A stretch of 34,781 nucleotides of DNA from Clostridia bacterium (GTDB lineage: Bacteria; Bacillota; Clostridia; Christensenellales; Borkfalkiaceae), in contig JAFQGG010000023.1 of the NCBI GenBank assembly GCA_017415505.1, forward strand, positions 1 through 34,781, written 5' to 3'. How positions within the stretch are numbered: the first letter of the stretch is position 1; every line of letters starts with the position of its first letter. The translations under genes were made by a program, and so were the position numbers. The notes under the pieces were generated by a model. It ran no database searches. It saw only the letters and a program-made list of their open reading frames with translations, and was not told the origin of the DNA. Below are positions 21,061 through 27,841 of this stretch, in pieces.

Positions 21061-21471
21061 ATGACGAAATATCCCATCGAGCTTACCGTTGAAAGGCTCA
21101 AAACGGAAAGAGGTTTGGATATAACCGCGTTATACGGCAATCGTGCGCAGGCGTTTTTGTCCGACGTGCACGTTGCCGTGTACGAGGGCTGTATTTACGC
21201 CACGGGCGCGCGGGAAATCAAAGACCGTATTATCAACGGACACCTCAAAGATACGGAGCACGCGATTTTACTTGCACTTTGCTTACAGGCGGAATATACG
21301 CACGAAACGGGGCACGTGGGTACGGAGAGCGGGATCACGATCACCGCCGACGGACAAAAAGCCGTCGTGTCAAAGGACGAGTTGCGTAGCAAGAACGTAT
21401 GCGTGGCGGCGGTAGACGCACTCAAAGCCTGCGCCTGCCCGATATTATACGCGGGAGAACGTGTAAAATGA
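21061..21471 (+). CDS. Putative head-tail connector protein (136 aa)
   Basis: Unrecognised by motif, but of the size and position of the second connector gene. The helical N-terminus (ERLKTERGLDITALYGNRAQ) and HAILLALCLQAEYTHETGHVG are notable. The start lies one base after the previous stop with GGAGGAG upstream, and the stop overlaps the next start. Confidence 0.65.
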   Translation: MTKYPIELTVERLKTERGLDITALYGNRAQAFLSDVHVAVYEGCIYATGAREIKDRIINGHLKDTEHAILLALCLQAEYTHETGHVGTESGITITADGQKAVVSKDELRSKNVCVAAVDALKACACPILYAGERVK

Positions 21472-21782
21472 TTAAAAGTAGAACGGATTACGATTGTATA
21501 TTGCGAGAGATAAGCACGGGTAAACAGCTACTCGCCTTTTCCGCGACGGCGCAGGGCGCGGGCACTCTCGGGGCGGATTACGAGGGCGGTGGCGTTGCTT
21601 CCGCTTCGCAAACGCTCACTTTGTTCACGCAAACGCCGTACGCGTATAAACCGCTTAAACACAACGTAATCGTGGACGGCGAAACGTACTTGATTACGAG
21701 CGTTTCCAAAACGCCGCAAAGGCGTTTGGGCGCGTTGCGGGGCGGGGCACGGCGCACCGTGTATACCTTGTATTTGGAGTAA
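21468..21782 (+). CDS. Putative head closure/minor structural protein (104 aa)
   Basis: A small beta-rich protein with a TPYAYKPLKHNVIVDGETYLITSVSK run, as in head-closure (stopper) proteins of siphovirus-like modules. The ATG at 21468 overlaps the preceding stop as ATGA, so it is coupled. An upstream in-frame ATG in the previous gene is rejected for lack of a binding site. Confidence 0.6.
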   Translation: MIKSRTDYDCILREISTGKQLLAFSATAQGAGTLGADYEGGGVASASQTLTLFTQTPYAYKPLKHNVIVDGETYLITSVSKTPQRRLGALRGGARRTVYTLYLE

Positions 21783-21786
21783 AACC

Positions 21787-22113
21787 ATGAGAATAACCGC
21801 ATATATGCTCAACAGTAAATTACTGTTGATTGCAAAGGAAAACGCGCCCGTGCGCAAGCTCACCGACAAGAAGGGACGACCGCGCAAGCGCGCCGTTGGG
21901 AAAAAAGGTACGAATATGTATTCGCCCTATCCCGGGAATCTTAAAAACAACGGGATTCACCGCACCGAAAACGGCGTGACGTTCGATTATAACAAGGTTG
22001 GGTATATCGGCTATGCAAACGCGCGATCGAGCAAGCCTCGCTTTATCGAAAAGACGGTAGAGGATTTTTGCACGTATTGCGTATCACTCGGAGGGAGGAT
22101 TGTAAAAAGATGA
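21787..22113 (+). CDS. Putative HK97 gp10-like tail completion protein (108 aa)
   Basis: Position (third connector slot), basic charge, and the features APVRKLTDKKGRPRKRAVGK with YSPYPGNLKNNGIH near the middle and RFIEKTVEDF near the end resemble gp10-type proteins that retain a late [S/T]G-L..SI motif. The match is loose. TTTGGAG precedes the ATG. It overlaps the next gene by four bases. Confidence 0.55.
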   Translation: MRITAYMLNSKLLLIAKENAPVRKLTDKKGRPRKRAVGKKGTNMYSPYPGNLKNNGIHRTENGVTFDYNKVGYIGYANARSSKPRFIEKTVEDFCTYCVSLGGRIVKR

Positions 22114-22958
22114 TTGATTTGGAAGAATTGGCGTACGCGTTTAACGCCGTGCTCGGTACGGACGATTTCCTCGTCTACCTTAACAGCAACGCGTACCCCG
22201 ACGATATAGGCGCGCGAAACGTCGTGACGATGACCGCGCTTCGAATCCCGTTTGGCTTTACGCGCGAGGAGCTGGACGCAGAAAGCTTGACGGTAACGCT
22301 CACGTTTGATTTGCCCTGCGACGTGCGGGGCGAACGGGCGGTCGTGCGCGGGAACGCGTTGGAAACGATTGAAAAGAAGCTTTTGGGACGGCAACGGTTT
22401 CGCGTGGAGCAAGCGGACGGGACGACGTATATCGTCAATACCTTTTTCGAACAGCAACCGCCCGCCAATCCGTACGCGGACAGTGGCGGGATCACGCAAC
22501 AAATCGTGGTGTCGGGCAAAGCCCTCGCGCAAAATTGCGCATGTAAAGCACTCGTTGGGAACGACGTACTCGTAAGTGTTTCCGCCGACGGAAAAAACTA
22601 TACGAGGCTTTTGAAAGTTACGCGGGTCGCGACGGCACAAACGGGTACGGACGCGAACGTGCCGTTATCGGAGGAAACGACGTTGCCTTGCGTTCGCGCG
22701 CTGTCGAGAACGCATACGAAGGCTTTGACGTTCCTGTATACGGGCTTGGCGATAGAAAACGAGTTTCTCAAAATCGCCGAGGGCGCGCCCTTTGACGTGA
22801 ATAAAGTCTATTATTACAAGGTCGAATACCCCGATTTTGCGTTGATCGTACCCTTTTTGCTTTTGAGCGTTTCCTCGCAGGATTCCGCAGGCGTGTATTT
22901 ACAATACACCCTCAACGTGCAAACGGTGGAAGACGCGAGGGAAACGGCGGTGGAATAG
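22110..22958 (+). CDS. Putative tail or collar structural protein (282 aa)
   Basis: Not recognised. Beta-rich, with LTVTLTFDLPCDVRGERAVV and a later VTRVATAQTGTDANVPLSEE that read like an elaborated tail-tube or collar domain. The start at 22110 is chosen for GGAGGG upstream; an earlier in-frame ATG at 22068 lies inside the preceding gene without a site. Gene order suggests the tail tube or a short-tail adaptor. Confidence 0.55.
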   Translation: MIDLEELAYAFNAVLGTDDFLVYLNSNAYPDDIGARNVVTMTALRIPFGFTREELDAESLTVTLTFDLPCDVRGERAVVRGNALETIEKKLLGRQRFRVEQADGTTYIVNTFFEQQPPANPYADSGGITQQIVVSGKALAQNCACKALVGNDVLVSVSADGKNYTRLLKVTRVATAQTGTDANVPLSEETTLPCVRALSRTHTKALTFLYTGLAIENEFLKIAEGAPFDVNKVYYYKVEYPDFALIVPFLLLSVSSQDSAGVYLQYTLNVQTVEDARETAVE

Positions 22959-22969
22959 GAGGAAAGCTC

Positions 22970-23443
22970 ATGTCGGTTTCGGGTGAAGTGAATATTACGA
23001 TACAAATGCCCGCGACGGCGGGCGGGGAAACGGGCACGACGGACGGAAGCGCGCCCTCTCCCGCGTCCCCTAAGCAGGAAACGAACACCTCCGCCGATCC
23101 CGTCGGCGGGGATAGCAACGGGCAGGTAAAGCTTTCCGCCGCGTTACAGGCGGCGAAAGGCGTCGGTACGCAGGCGGTAAACGCGGTAGTTTCCAATATC
23201 GGACTTGCCACGGGGAATTATTACAAGCAAAAAAAGACGGAGCGGGCAATGCAGGTGGGCGGACAGCTCGTCGGCTTGGCGGTTTCCGCCTTTACCAATC
23301 CGTTGGCGTTAGTGGCGAGCATATCGACAATCGCCATATCCTCGGCGGCGGAGTATTATCAACAAAATCGGGAAAGGGATATAGAAAATTATAAAACCGA
23401 GCAGTATGCGAAACGGCTCGGCTACACGAGGGATAGAAAATGA
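22970..23443 (+). CDS. Hypothetical tail-region protein with hydrophobic segment (157 aa)
   Basis: Residues 10-50 are a Ser/Pro/Thr/Gly-rich disordered stretch. A helical region and a hydrophobic segment follow (about 97-125, GGQLVGLAVSAFTNPLALVA), then a charged end (YYQQNRERDIENYKTEQYAK). It occupies the slot where a long tape-measure protein would be expected but is far too short. It might be a minimal tape measure or a DNA-ejection protein. AGGAGG precedes the ATG and the stop overlaps the next start. Confidence 0.55.
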   Translation: MSVSGEVNITIQMPATAGGETGTTDGSAPSPASPKQETNTSADPVGGDSNGQVKLSAALQAAKGVGTQAVNAVVSNIGLATGNYYKQKKTERAMQVGGQLVGLAVSAFTNPLALVASISTIAISSAAEYYQQNRERDIENYKTEQYAKRLGYTRDRK

Positions 23444-24090
23444 GGGTAAAAATTTTTGTGTACGACGGGAACGAATGGTTGGAGCAAACGCCGTGCAATT
23501 CGGCGGAATTTGACGAGCGCTTGGACGAGCAAATCGATACGGGAAGCGTGCAGTTGATTTCCGCCGTGGAAACGCCGTTTCCCGATTTTTGCACGGTGAA
23601 AATGCTGTTAAACGACGGGCAAGAGGAAAAAGAGCTGTGTTACCGTGCGTTCGACGCGGTGGAAAAGCGGGGCGCGGGTTATTACGTGCACACCTTAGAG
23701 CTTGTCGAACCGACGCGGGAGCTTATGGGCGTATTGATCGACGGAATCAAATTTACACAGCCGATCGAGGGGGAGAAGCTATCGCTAAAAGAAGCGCTTA
23801 CAAGGATTTCAAAAAAAGCCGTGCTGTTGCCCAAGGGCTTTGGTAGCGACGAAGTCGTATTTTTGTTCGATTGGAATAAGAATCCTTCGGTAAGTAGAAT
23901 TTTGGACGAAACGGTTTCTCCCGAATTTCATTGGGAGTCGGAAACCTCCCTTTGGGAGGTGCTTTGCGACGTGGGGAACGTAATCAACTGTATTCCCCGT
24001 CTGTATATCGTCGCCCCGTCCTCGTCTGCACCGTACAAAGTGCTGACCTTCGATAAGGTAAACGACGTGACGGGGGAATACGAATTATAA
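23440..24090 (+). CDS. N-terminal part of a split tail protein (216 aa)
   Basis: A beta-rich N-terminal domain (VKIFVYDGNEWLEQTP... LDEQIDTGSVQLISAVE) is followed by the typical tail-protein stretch LDETVSPEFHWESETSLWEV and FDKVNDVTGEYEL, where it stops. In related tail proteins this run continues into a YC-x-LET-type segment. Here that segment (GASYCSGVETLAENLI) begins the separate gene at 25772, after 1.7 kb of antisense genes. I infer an interrupted gene. The ATG overlaps the previous stop. Confidence 0.7.
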   Translation: MRVKIFVYDGNEWLEQTPCNSAEFDERLDEQIDTGSVQLISAVETPFPDFCTVKMLLNDGQEEKELCYRAFDAVEKRGAGYYVHTLELVEPTRELMGVLIDGIKFTQPIEGEKLSLKEALTRISKKAVLLPKGFGSDEVVFLFDWNKNPSVSRILDETVSPEFHWESETSLWEVLCDVGNVINCIPRLYIVAPSSSAPYKVLTFDKVNDVTGEYEL

Positions 24091-24118
24091 AAAACGCCCC
24101 CTTCTTGTGTAAAGGGAA
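24089..24118 (-). terminator. Terminator of the small-peptide operon
   Basis: On the minus strand, TTCCCTT/AAGGGGG (5 bp plus two G-U pairs) with an 8-base loop precedes CG and T6. It overlaps the end of the split tail gene. Confidence 0.65.
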
Positions 24119-24160
24119 CGCGATTTTGATTTCTTAAAAGAAATAACGGGGCTTCAAGAC

Positions 24161-24286
24161 TTATTTTTTAGCTTGGAAAAGATAGTAAAAGAGCATTATT
24201 ACGAAAACAATACCGAGCAAAATACCACCAATCTGCAAAAGCCTAAATTTCGTCATATCCGACATTAAAAACAAATTTAATAACAT
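24161..24286 (-). CDS. Single-TM peptide A (41 aa), last of four tandem copies
   Basis: Starts MLLNLFLMSDMTKF, then one TM segment (about 17-36) and a KK end. The upstream leader with AAGAGGTG is shared by all four copies. N-terminus and leader are conserved while the TM sequence differs from its paralogues. Function unknown; candidates are superinfection exclusion, a type I-like toxin or a membrane sentinel. Too short for ordinary gene callers. Confidence 0.7.
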   Translation of the reverse strand: MLLNLFLMSDMTKFRLLQIGGILLGIVFVIMLFYYLFQAKK

Positions 24287-24327
24287 AATTTTACACCTCT
24301 TAAATGATTTAATATAAACGCACGAGC

Positions 24328-24453
24328 TTATTTTTTATTTTTGAAAATATGGTAAAAAATGTTTATTGCGAACAAAACATTGACCAAAACAGCACCAGCC
24401 ACCAAAAGATCAGATATCGTTTCATCCGACATTAAAAACAAATTCAATAACAT
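24328..24453 (-). CDS. Single-TM peptide B (41 aa)
   Basis: Starts MLLNLFLMSDETISD, with a TM segment LLVAGAVLVNVLFAINIFYH and the end KNKK. The first ten residues equal those of peptide A; the rest has diverged. It has the same AAGAGGTG leader and lies 167 bases upstream of the A start. Confidence 0.7.
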   Translation of the reverse strand: MLLNLFLMSDETISDLLVAGAVLVNVLFAINIFYHIFKNKK

Positions 24454-24522
24454 AATTACACCTCTTAAATGATTTAATATAAACGCAACGGGAAAAGAGT
24501 AGCTAAATTTTGTGAATTGGCA

Positions 24523-24648
24523 TTATTTTTTGAAGAAAAGTAAGTAAATATAAACGCCGAAAGCAAAGAGTCCTACGAGTATGCCACCAACAAAAATGGG
24601 TATATATTCGGGGTCCATACCCGACGCTAAAAATAAATTTAATAACAT
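24523..24648 (-). CDS. Single-TM peptide C (41 aa)
   Basis: Starts MLLNLFLASGMDPEYIPIF, with a TM segment GGILVGLFAFGVYIYLLFF and the end KK. The first 25 codons and the leader are identical at DNA level to peptide D. Only a block of about 40 bases coding the second half of the TM segment differs, after which identity resumes through the stop and spacer. Confidence 0.72.
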   Translation of the reverse strand: MLLNLFLASGMDPEYIPIFVGGILVGLFAFGVYIYLLFFKK

Positions 24649-24719
24649 AATTTTACACCTCTTAAATGATTTAATATAAACGCAACGGGAAAAGAGTAGC
24701 TAAATTTTGTGAATTGGCA

Positions 24720-24842
24720 TTATTTTTTGAAGAAATAGTAAAAGTAAATACCATAGCATAAAAGTGCTACGAGTATGCCACCAACAAAAATGGGTATATA
24801 TTCGGGGTCCATACCCGACGCTAAAAATAAATTTAATAACAT
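24720..24842 (-). CDS. Single-TM peptide D (40 aa), promoter-proximal copy
   Basis: Starts MLLNLFLASGMDPEYIPIF, with a TM segment GGILVALLCYGIYFYYFF and the end KK. It is the first gene after the antisense consensus promoter, with AAGAGGTG upstream. One residue shorter than C because of a three-base difference in the variable block. Confidence 0.72.
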   Translation of the reverse strand: MLLNLFLASGMDPEYIPIFVGGILVALLCYGIYFYYFFKK

Positions 24843-24895
24843 AATTTTACACCTCTTAAATGATTTAATATAAACGCACGAAGTCTTGTATATAT

Positions 24896-24924
24896 ATCAT
24901 ACGAAAGAACGGTGATTTTGTCAA
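24896..24924 (-). promoter_or_regulatory. Consensus promoter of the peptide operon
   Basis: On the minus strand, TTGACA (24919-24924), 17 bases, TATGAT (24896-24901). It fires against the direction of the late genes and should be active in the lysogen. Confidence 0.85.
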
Positions 24925-24946
24925 GCAATTTGCGTGCCCTTGTAAG

Positions 24947-24977
24947 AAAAACGACGGATTGTAAGTCCGTCGTTTTT
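24947..24977 (-). terminator. Terminator between the two antisense units
   Basis: A perfect 12-bp stem AAAAACGACGGA/TCCGTCGTTTTT with a 7-base loop. It separates the TM/coiled-coil gene from the peptide promoter. Confidence 0.9.
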
Positions 24978-25000
24978 GAGTGCAGGAGAATCCGCCGAGG

Positions 25001-25354
25001 CTACGATTCGTCTTTTTTGTCTACTCGCCCACCCGATTCAGTTGTAAACAATTCCTGGGGGGGGGGGGGGGTAGTAAGTAGTCTTGTTTCAAGTTCTTCG
25101 ATTTTCTTTTGTAAAGCTTTGATTTTTGCGTTACATACATTCATTTGATTTTGGCTTGCAATATTTTCCGCTTTTAACCAATTAATATCTTTTCTTTGTG
25201 TTTCAAGATTTTCTATGCGCTGTTCCAAACTGCGGAGCTTTAATCCGAACAGTAAGCAAACGATAGAGCTTATTAAAAGTTCCCAAGCGAGCGGAGAAGC
25301 AACAAAAGAAAGTATGATTCCTAGTGCGCCTACAACAATGAAGAAAATAAACAT
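25001..25354 (-). CDS. TM/coiled-coil protein with poly-C tract (117 aa)
   Basis: Two hydrophobic segments (about 1-20 and 25-42), then a coiled coil with heptads (LRSLEQRIENLETQRKDINW, AKIKALQKKIEELETRLL) and a flexible tail starting TTPPPPQ. The prolines come from 15 consecutive C residues (25057-25071). A change of one base would replace the last ~22 residues. The ATG at 25354 has AAGGAGGT upstream; a GTG nine bases earlier overlaps that site. It is parallel in architecture to the gene at 25461-25718. Function unknown; membrane-anchored oligomer is inferred. Confidence 0.7.
   Translation of the reverse strand: MFIFFIVVGALGIILSFVASPLAWELLISSIVCLLFGLKLRSLEQRIENLETQRKDINWLKAENIASQNQMNVCNAKIKALQKKIEELETRLLTTPPPPQELFTTESGGRVDKKDES
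25057..25071. repeat. Homopolymer G15 (C15 in the coding strand)
   Basis: Fifteen consecutive G residues lie inside the minus-strand gene at 25001-25354. Such tracts slip during replication and are classic contingency loci. They are also error-prone in sequencing. Confidence 0.9.
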
Positions 25355-25489
25355 ACCGTACACCTCCTTATTAGAATTTAATTAAAGTATAACGAAAAAC
25401 AAAAAAAATGTCAACAAAAATCAGATACTTTTCAAAAGGAAATGAAACGGACGGCGCGAGCTATTGCTCGGGCGTAGAAACGCTGGCAG
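25351..25489. repeat. 139-bp direct repeat, copy 1
   Basis: Nearly identical to 25715-25853, with a few differences near 25361 and 25392. It includes the antisense start region, its binding site and promoter, and the first 27 codons of the downstream tail gene. Copy 1 therefore holds a dead duplicate of the tail-gene start that ends at GCTGGCAG. The period is 364 bp. Confidence 0.92.
25386..25414 (-). promoter_or_regulatory. Promoter of the 25001-25354 gene
   Basis: On the minus strand, TTGACA (25409-25414), 17 bases, TATACT (25386-25391). It lies within repeat copy 1. Confidence 0.82.
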
Positions 25490-25718
25490 TATTGTCTTGT
25501 TTCAATGTTACGAGTTGATTTTTGAGCTTGTTAATTTCATCTTCACATTTCTTCAAATGGTCTTCCATGGAAACGAGCTTGTTGGTGACAAGTGAAAATA
25601 TAACCGCCAAAATCAAAGTTATGAGCAAGTCCACATTTTCAAAGTGTGTCGAAGAACAAAGAGCGAATATAAATATTGTTCCGAGCCAAGACAAAAAACT
25701 TACAATAGAAAGAAACAT
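25461..25718 (-). CDS. TM/coiled-coil protein (85 aa)
   Basis: Two hydrophobic segments (about 2-22 and 28-47), then a coiled coil (LVSMEDHLKKCEDEINKLKN QLVTLKQ) and a short Thr/Ser tail. Its layout and binding site match the gene at 25001-25354, but sequence identity is low. Its last codons and stop lie inside repeat copy 1, so the cassette boundary falls within the gene. AAGGAGGT precedes the ATG. Confidence 0.7.
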   Translation of the reverse strand: MFLSIVSFLSWLGTIFIFALCSSTHFENVDLLITLILAVIFSLVTNKLVSMEDHLKKCEDEINKLKNQLVTLKQDNTASVSTPEQ

Positions 25719-25853
25719 ACCGTATACCTCCTTATTAGAATTTAATTAAAGTATAAAGGAAAACAAAAAAAATGTCAACAAAAATCAGATACTTTTCAAA
25801 AGGAAATGAAACGGACGGCGCGAGCTATTGCTCGGGCGTAGAAACGCTGGCAG
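25715..25853. repeat. 139-bp direct repeat, copy 2 (functional tail-gene start)
   Basis: Second copy of the repeat at 25351-25489. Here the tail-gene frame continues beyond GCTGGCAG into the full protein. Confidence 0.92.
25750..25778 (-). promoter_or_regulatory. Promoter of the 25461-25718 gene, overlapping a sense start codon
   Basis: On the minus strand, TTGACA (25773-25778), 17 bases, TATACT (25750-25755). The -35 box overlaps the ATG (25772-25774) of the plus-strand tail gene, so the two genes interfere by design or accident. Confidence 0.82.
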
Positions 25854-27823
25854 AAAATTTAATTGAAGACAACGAAGACGATGCAACGATCGTATTTCCG
25901 TCCAAAAACGGTTGGGCAAGCGTGCGTTCGACTTCTTATAAACTAACGAGCGAGAATGCGGAAGTCGTTTTACCTTATCCAATTTATAAGATTAAAAAAA
26001 TGTTACTTCGTCCTGCTAAGGAAACAAAGCAAATTATGGTGTATCCTTACGGAAATTTAGATATTCCCATATCTGAGTTTAAGGATGGAAACGGAAATTC
26101 TCCGCAGTTGGATATTACCGATTTAATTGTTCCAATAGAGGAGTGGAATGCTTTACCTAGGGCAACTTCGACGGAAGAATATGTAAAAAAGAAGACGAAA
26201 GACTCTACGTTTTTTTATGAAAAAGAAGCAGAGAAAATTATTTTTTCCCCAGACGTATATAAAATTGGGACATGGCTTTCTCCAGATAATTCACCTGTTT
26301 ATGAAAGATTGGCGTTTAAGGCATCGTATAGAGCTTTGTATGGAGAAGACGACCAATATTTGAGGTATAAGTATGTTTTTACTGCCAATGAATCGGGTAT
26401 GGACGCGGATCAAACATTTTATCTTTCCGATGACCAAGGAGATTTGAGATTGCCAACGGACGTTCGAGATTGGCAATTTCGAATCGAATATATTCCCGTT
26501 TCGTCAAAAATGAAGATACGGGCGAGAAAGGTAGCGGGAACGACGGTAGATTATATACAACCGTTCAATCAAAGAGCGGAGGTGAACGCCGCAAGCGCGT
26601 TTGGGAAGAATATGTACTTGACGGCGCAAAAGACGGGGGTGCGGGAAATTAAGCTCGTTAAGGATTATACGTTGCTTTCGGAGATTCCGCCTATCGGTGC
26701 GCGCATTCGTCACGACGGAAAGGTGTATCGGCTCGTGGCAAATCATTATAGTCTTACGAATACCGTATTCCTACGCGTAACGCATACGCTTTCGGAAAAT
26801 TGGTCGGCAAAATCTAAACACGTTTCCGTCGATCAAAAATATAGGAATTGGAAAATTCCACAGGATATTTTGTGGCGGAATTTATATTGGGAGGATTATT
26901 TTCGCGTTGGCACAACGCTTAAAACGAGTCAAGACGTAACCAGCGGAGTTGCTATTACTAATATTATGAACGGCTTATATAATTCGTCTAAAAACGCGAA
27001 AACAGTAAAACATCTTTGTTGGTTTGGAGGTAAAACCAATTCAGCTGCGGGGGTAATCGTTCCCTGTTCTTCTTACGGAATAGGAAACAGCCTTATATTT
27101 TCTGCAACGTTTAGGGATAATCTTTCGGCGGGGCTTTGCCGTGTAGAAGACGATTTGTGTGAGGAAGCTTTGTATTGCAATGAAGACGGTACCTTGGACA
27201 CGGCAACGGTGGTTTTGACGAGCGGAATCGGGAACGGCACTTGTTCGGATTCTTATATAATAGAAACGCTCGACGAAACTCTGGATAATCTCGCGCGTAA
27301 TAAATATCCAAACTTTTGTGCACATGGAAGTGCTTATAACGCTCCGTTAGATAATATTTTCAAAAAGGAGTTTTTGGTAGACAAAGATGCGGGAGAAGCG
27401 TTAAGATTTACCTACCAAATACACTTAATTGGAGAGGATTGTTGCTTTTTTGGTGAGAAGTTTTCCGTACATAATCCGCTTGTTAAGGATTGGGAGGGAA
27501 AAAGGAAAACGTTTAGACTCTGGTTTTTGACTCATTACGTAAGGGAATCCTCGGAGAAGCTTGAAACGATTGATGGCGACGAGTATCTGGAACGGTATAA
27601 CGACGGCGAGTATTTTGCTGTCGGTTTGAAGAATTTAACGATAGAAGAACAACAAACATATGGCAAGGTCTACCGCTTATATTTGGAGTTTCAAGCTCTA
27701 AATATTTTGGATGTGAATAAACATAAGGCGTGGGCGATTACCGACGAGAATAATAACTTATATGTAGCCTGCAATGATTCAAGCGTGAAAGAAATATATT
27801 TTCAATTGCATCATAAACGATAA
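25772..27823 (+). CDS. C-terminal part of the split tail protein (683 aa)
   Basis: Opens with STKIRYFSKGNETDGASYCS GVETLAENLI, which reads as the direct continuation of the tail protein ending at 24090. A PIYKIKKMLLRP strand and long beta-rich domains follow, including GARIRHDGKVYRLVANHYSL near residue 310 and an ending like a receptor-contact domain. The only upstream site is a weak AAAGGA about 10 bases before the ATG, unlike the strong sites of neighbours. This supports an accidental new start. If both parts are made they may assemble. The likely role is tail hub or spike. Confidence 0.68.
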   Translation: MSTKIRYFSKGNETDGASYCSGVETLAENLIEDNEDDATIVFPSKNGWASVRSTSYKLTSENAEVVLPYPIYKIKKMLLRPAKETKQIMVYPYGNLDIPISEFKDGNGNSPQLDITDLIVPIEEWNALPRATSTEEYVKKKTKDSTFFYEKEAEKIIFSPDVYKIGTWLSPDNSPVYERLAFKASYRALYGEDDQYLRYKYVFTANESGMDADQTFYLSDDQGDLRLPTDVRDWQFRIEYIPVSSKMKIRARKVAGTTVDYIQPFNQRAEVNAASAFGKNMYLTAQKTGVREIKLVKDYTLLSEIPPIGARIRHDGKVYRLVANHYSLTNTVFLRVTHTLSENWSAKSKHVSVDQKYRNWKIPQDILWRNLYWEDYFRVGTTLKTSQDVTSGVAITNIMNGLYNSSKNAKTVKHLCWFGGKTNSAAGVIVPCSSYGIGNSLIFSATFRDNLSAGLCRVEDDLCEEALYCNEDGTLDTATVVLTSGIGNGTCSDSYIIETLDETLDNLARNKYPNFCAHGSAYNAPLDNIFKKEFLVDKDAGEALRFTYQIHLIGEDCCFFGEKFSVHNPLVKDWEGKRKTFRLWFLTHYVRESSEKLETIDGDEYLERYNDGEYFAVGLKNLTIEEQQTYGKVYRLYLEFQALNILDVNKHKAWAITDENNNLYVACNDSSVKEIYFQLHHKR

Positions 27824-27841
27824 TAAATAGGAGGATAATGT

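Noticed and set aside
24161-24842. CRISPR array in the small-peptide region
   Set aside because: The repeats are long (about 190 bp), coding, and carry binding sites; there are no short repeats with uniform spacers and no cas genes.
24089-25771. Group I or group II intron in the tail gene
   Set aside because: No intron core motifs, homing endonuclease or reverse transcriptase were seen; the insert is full of promoters and terminators instead.
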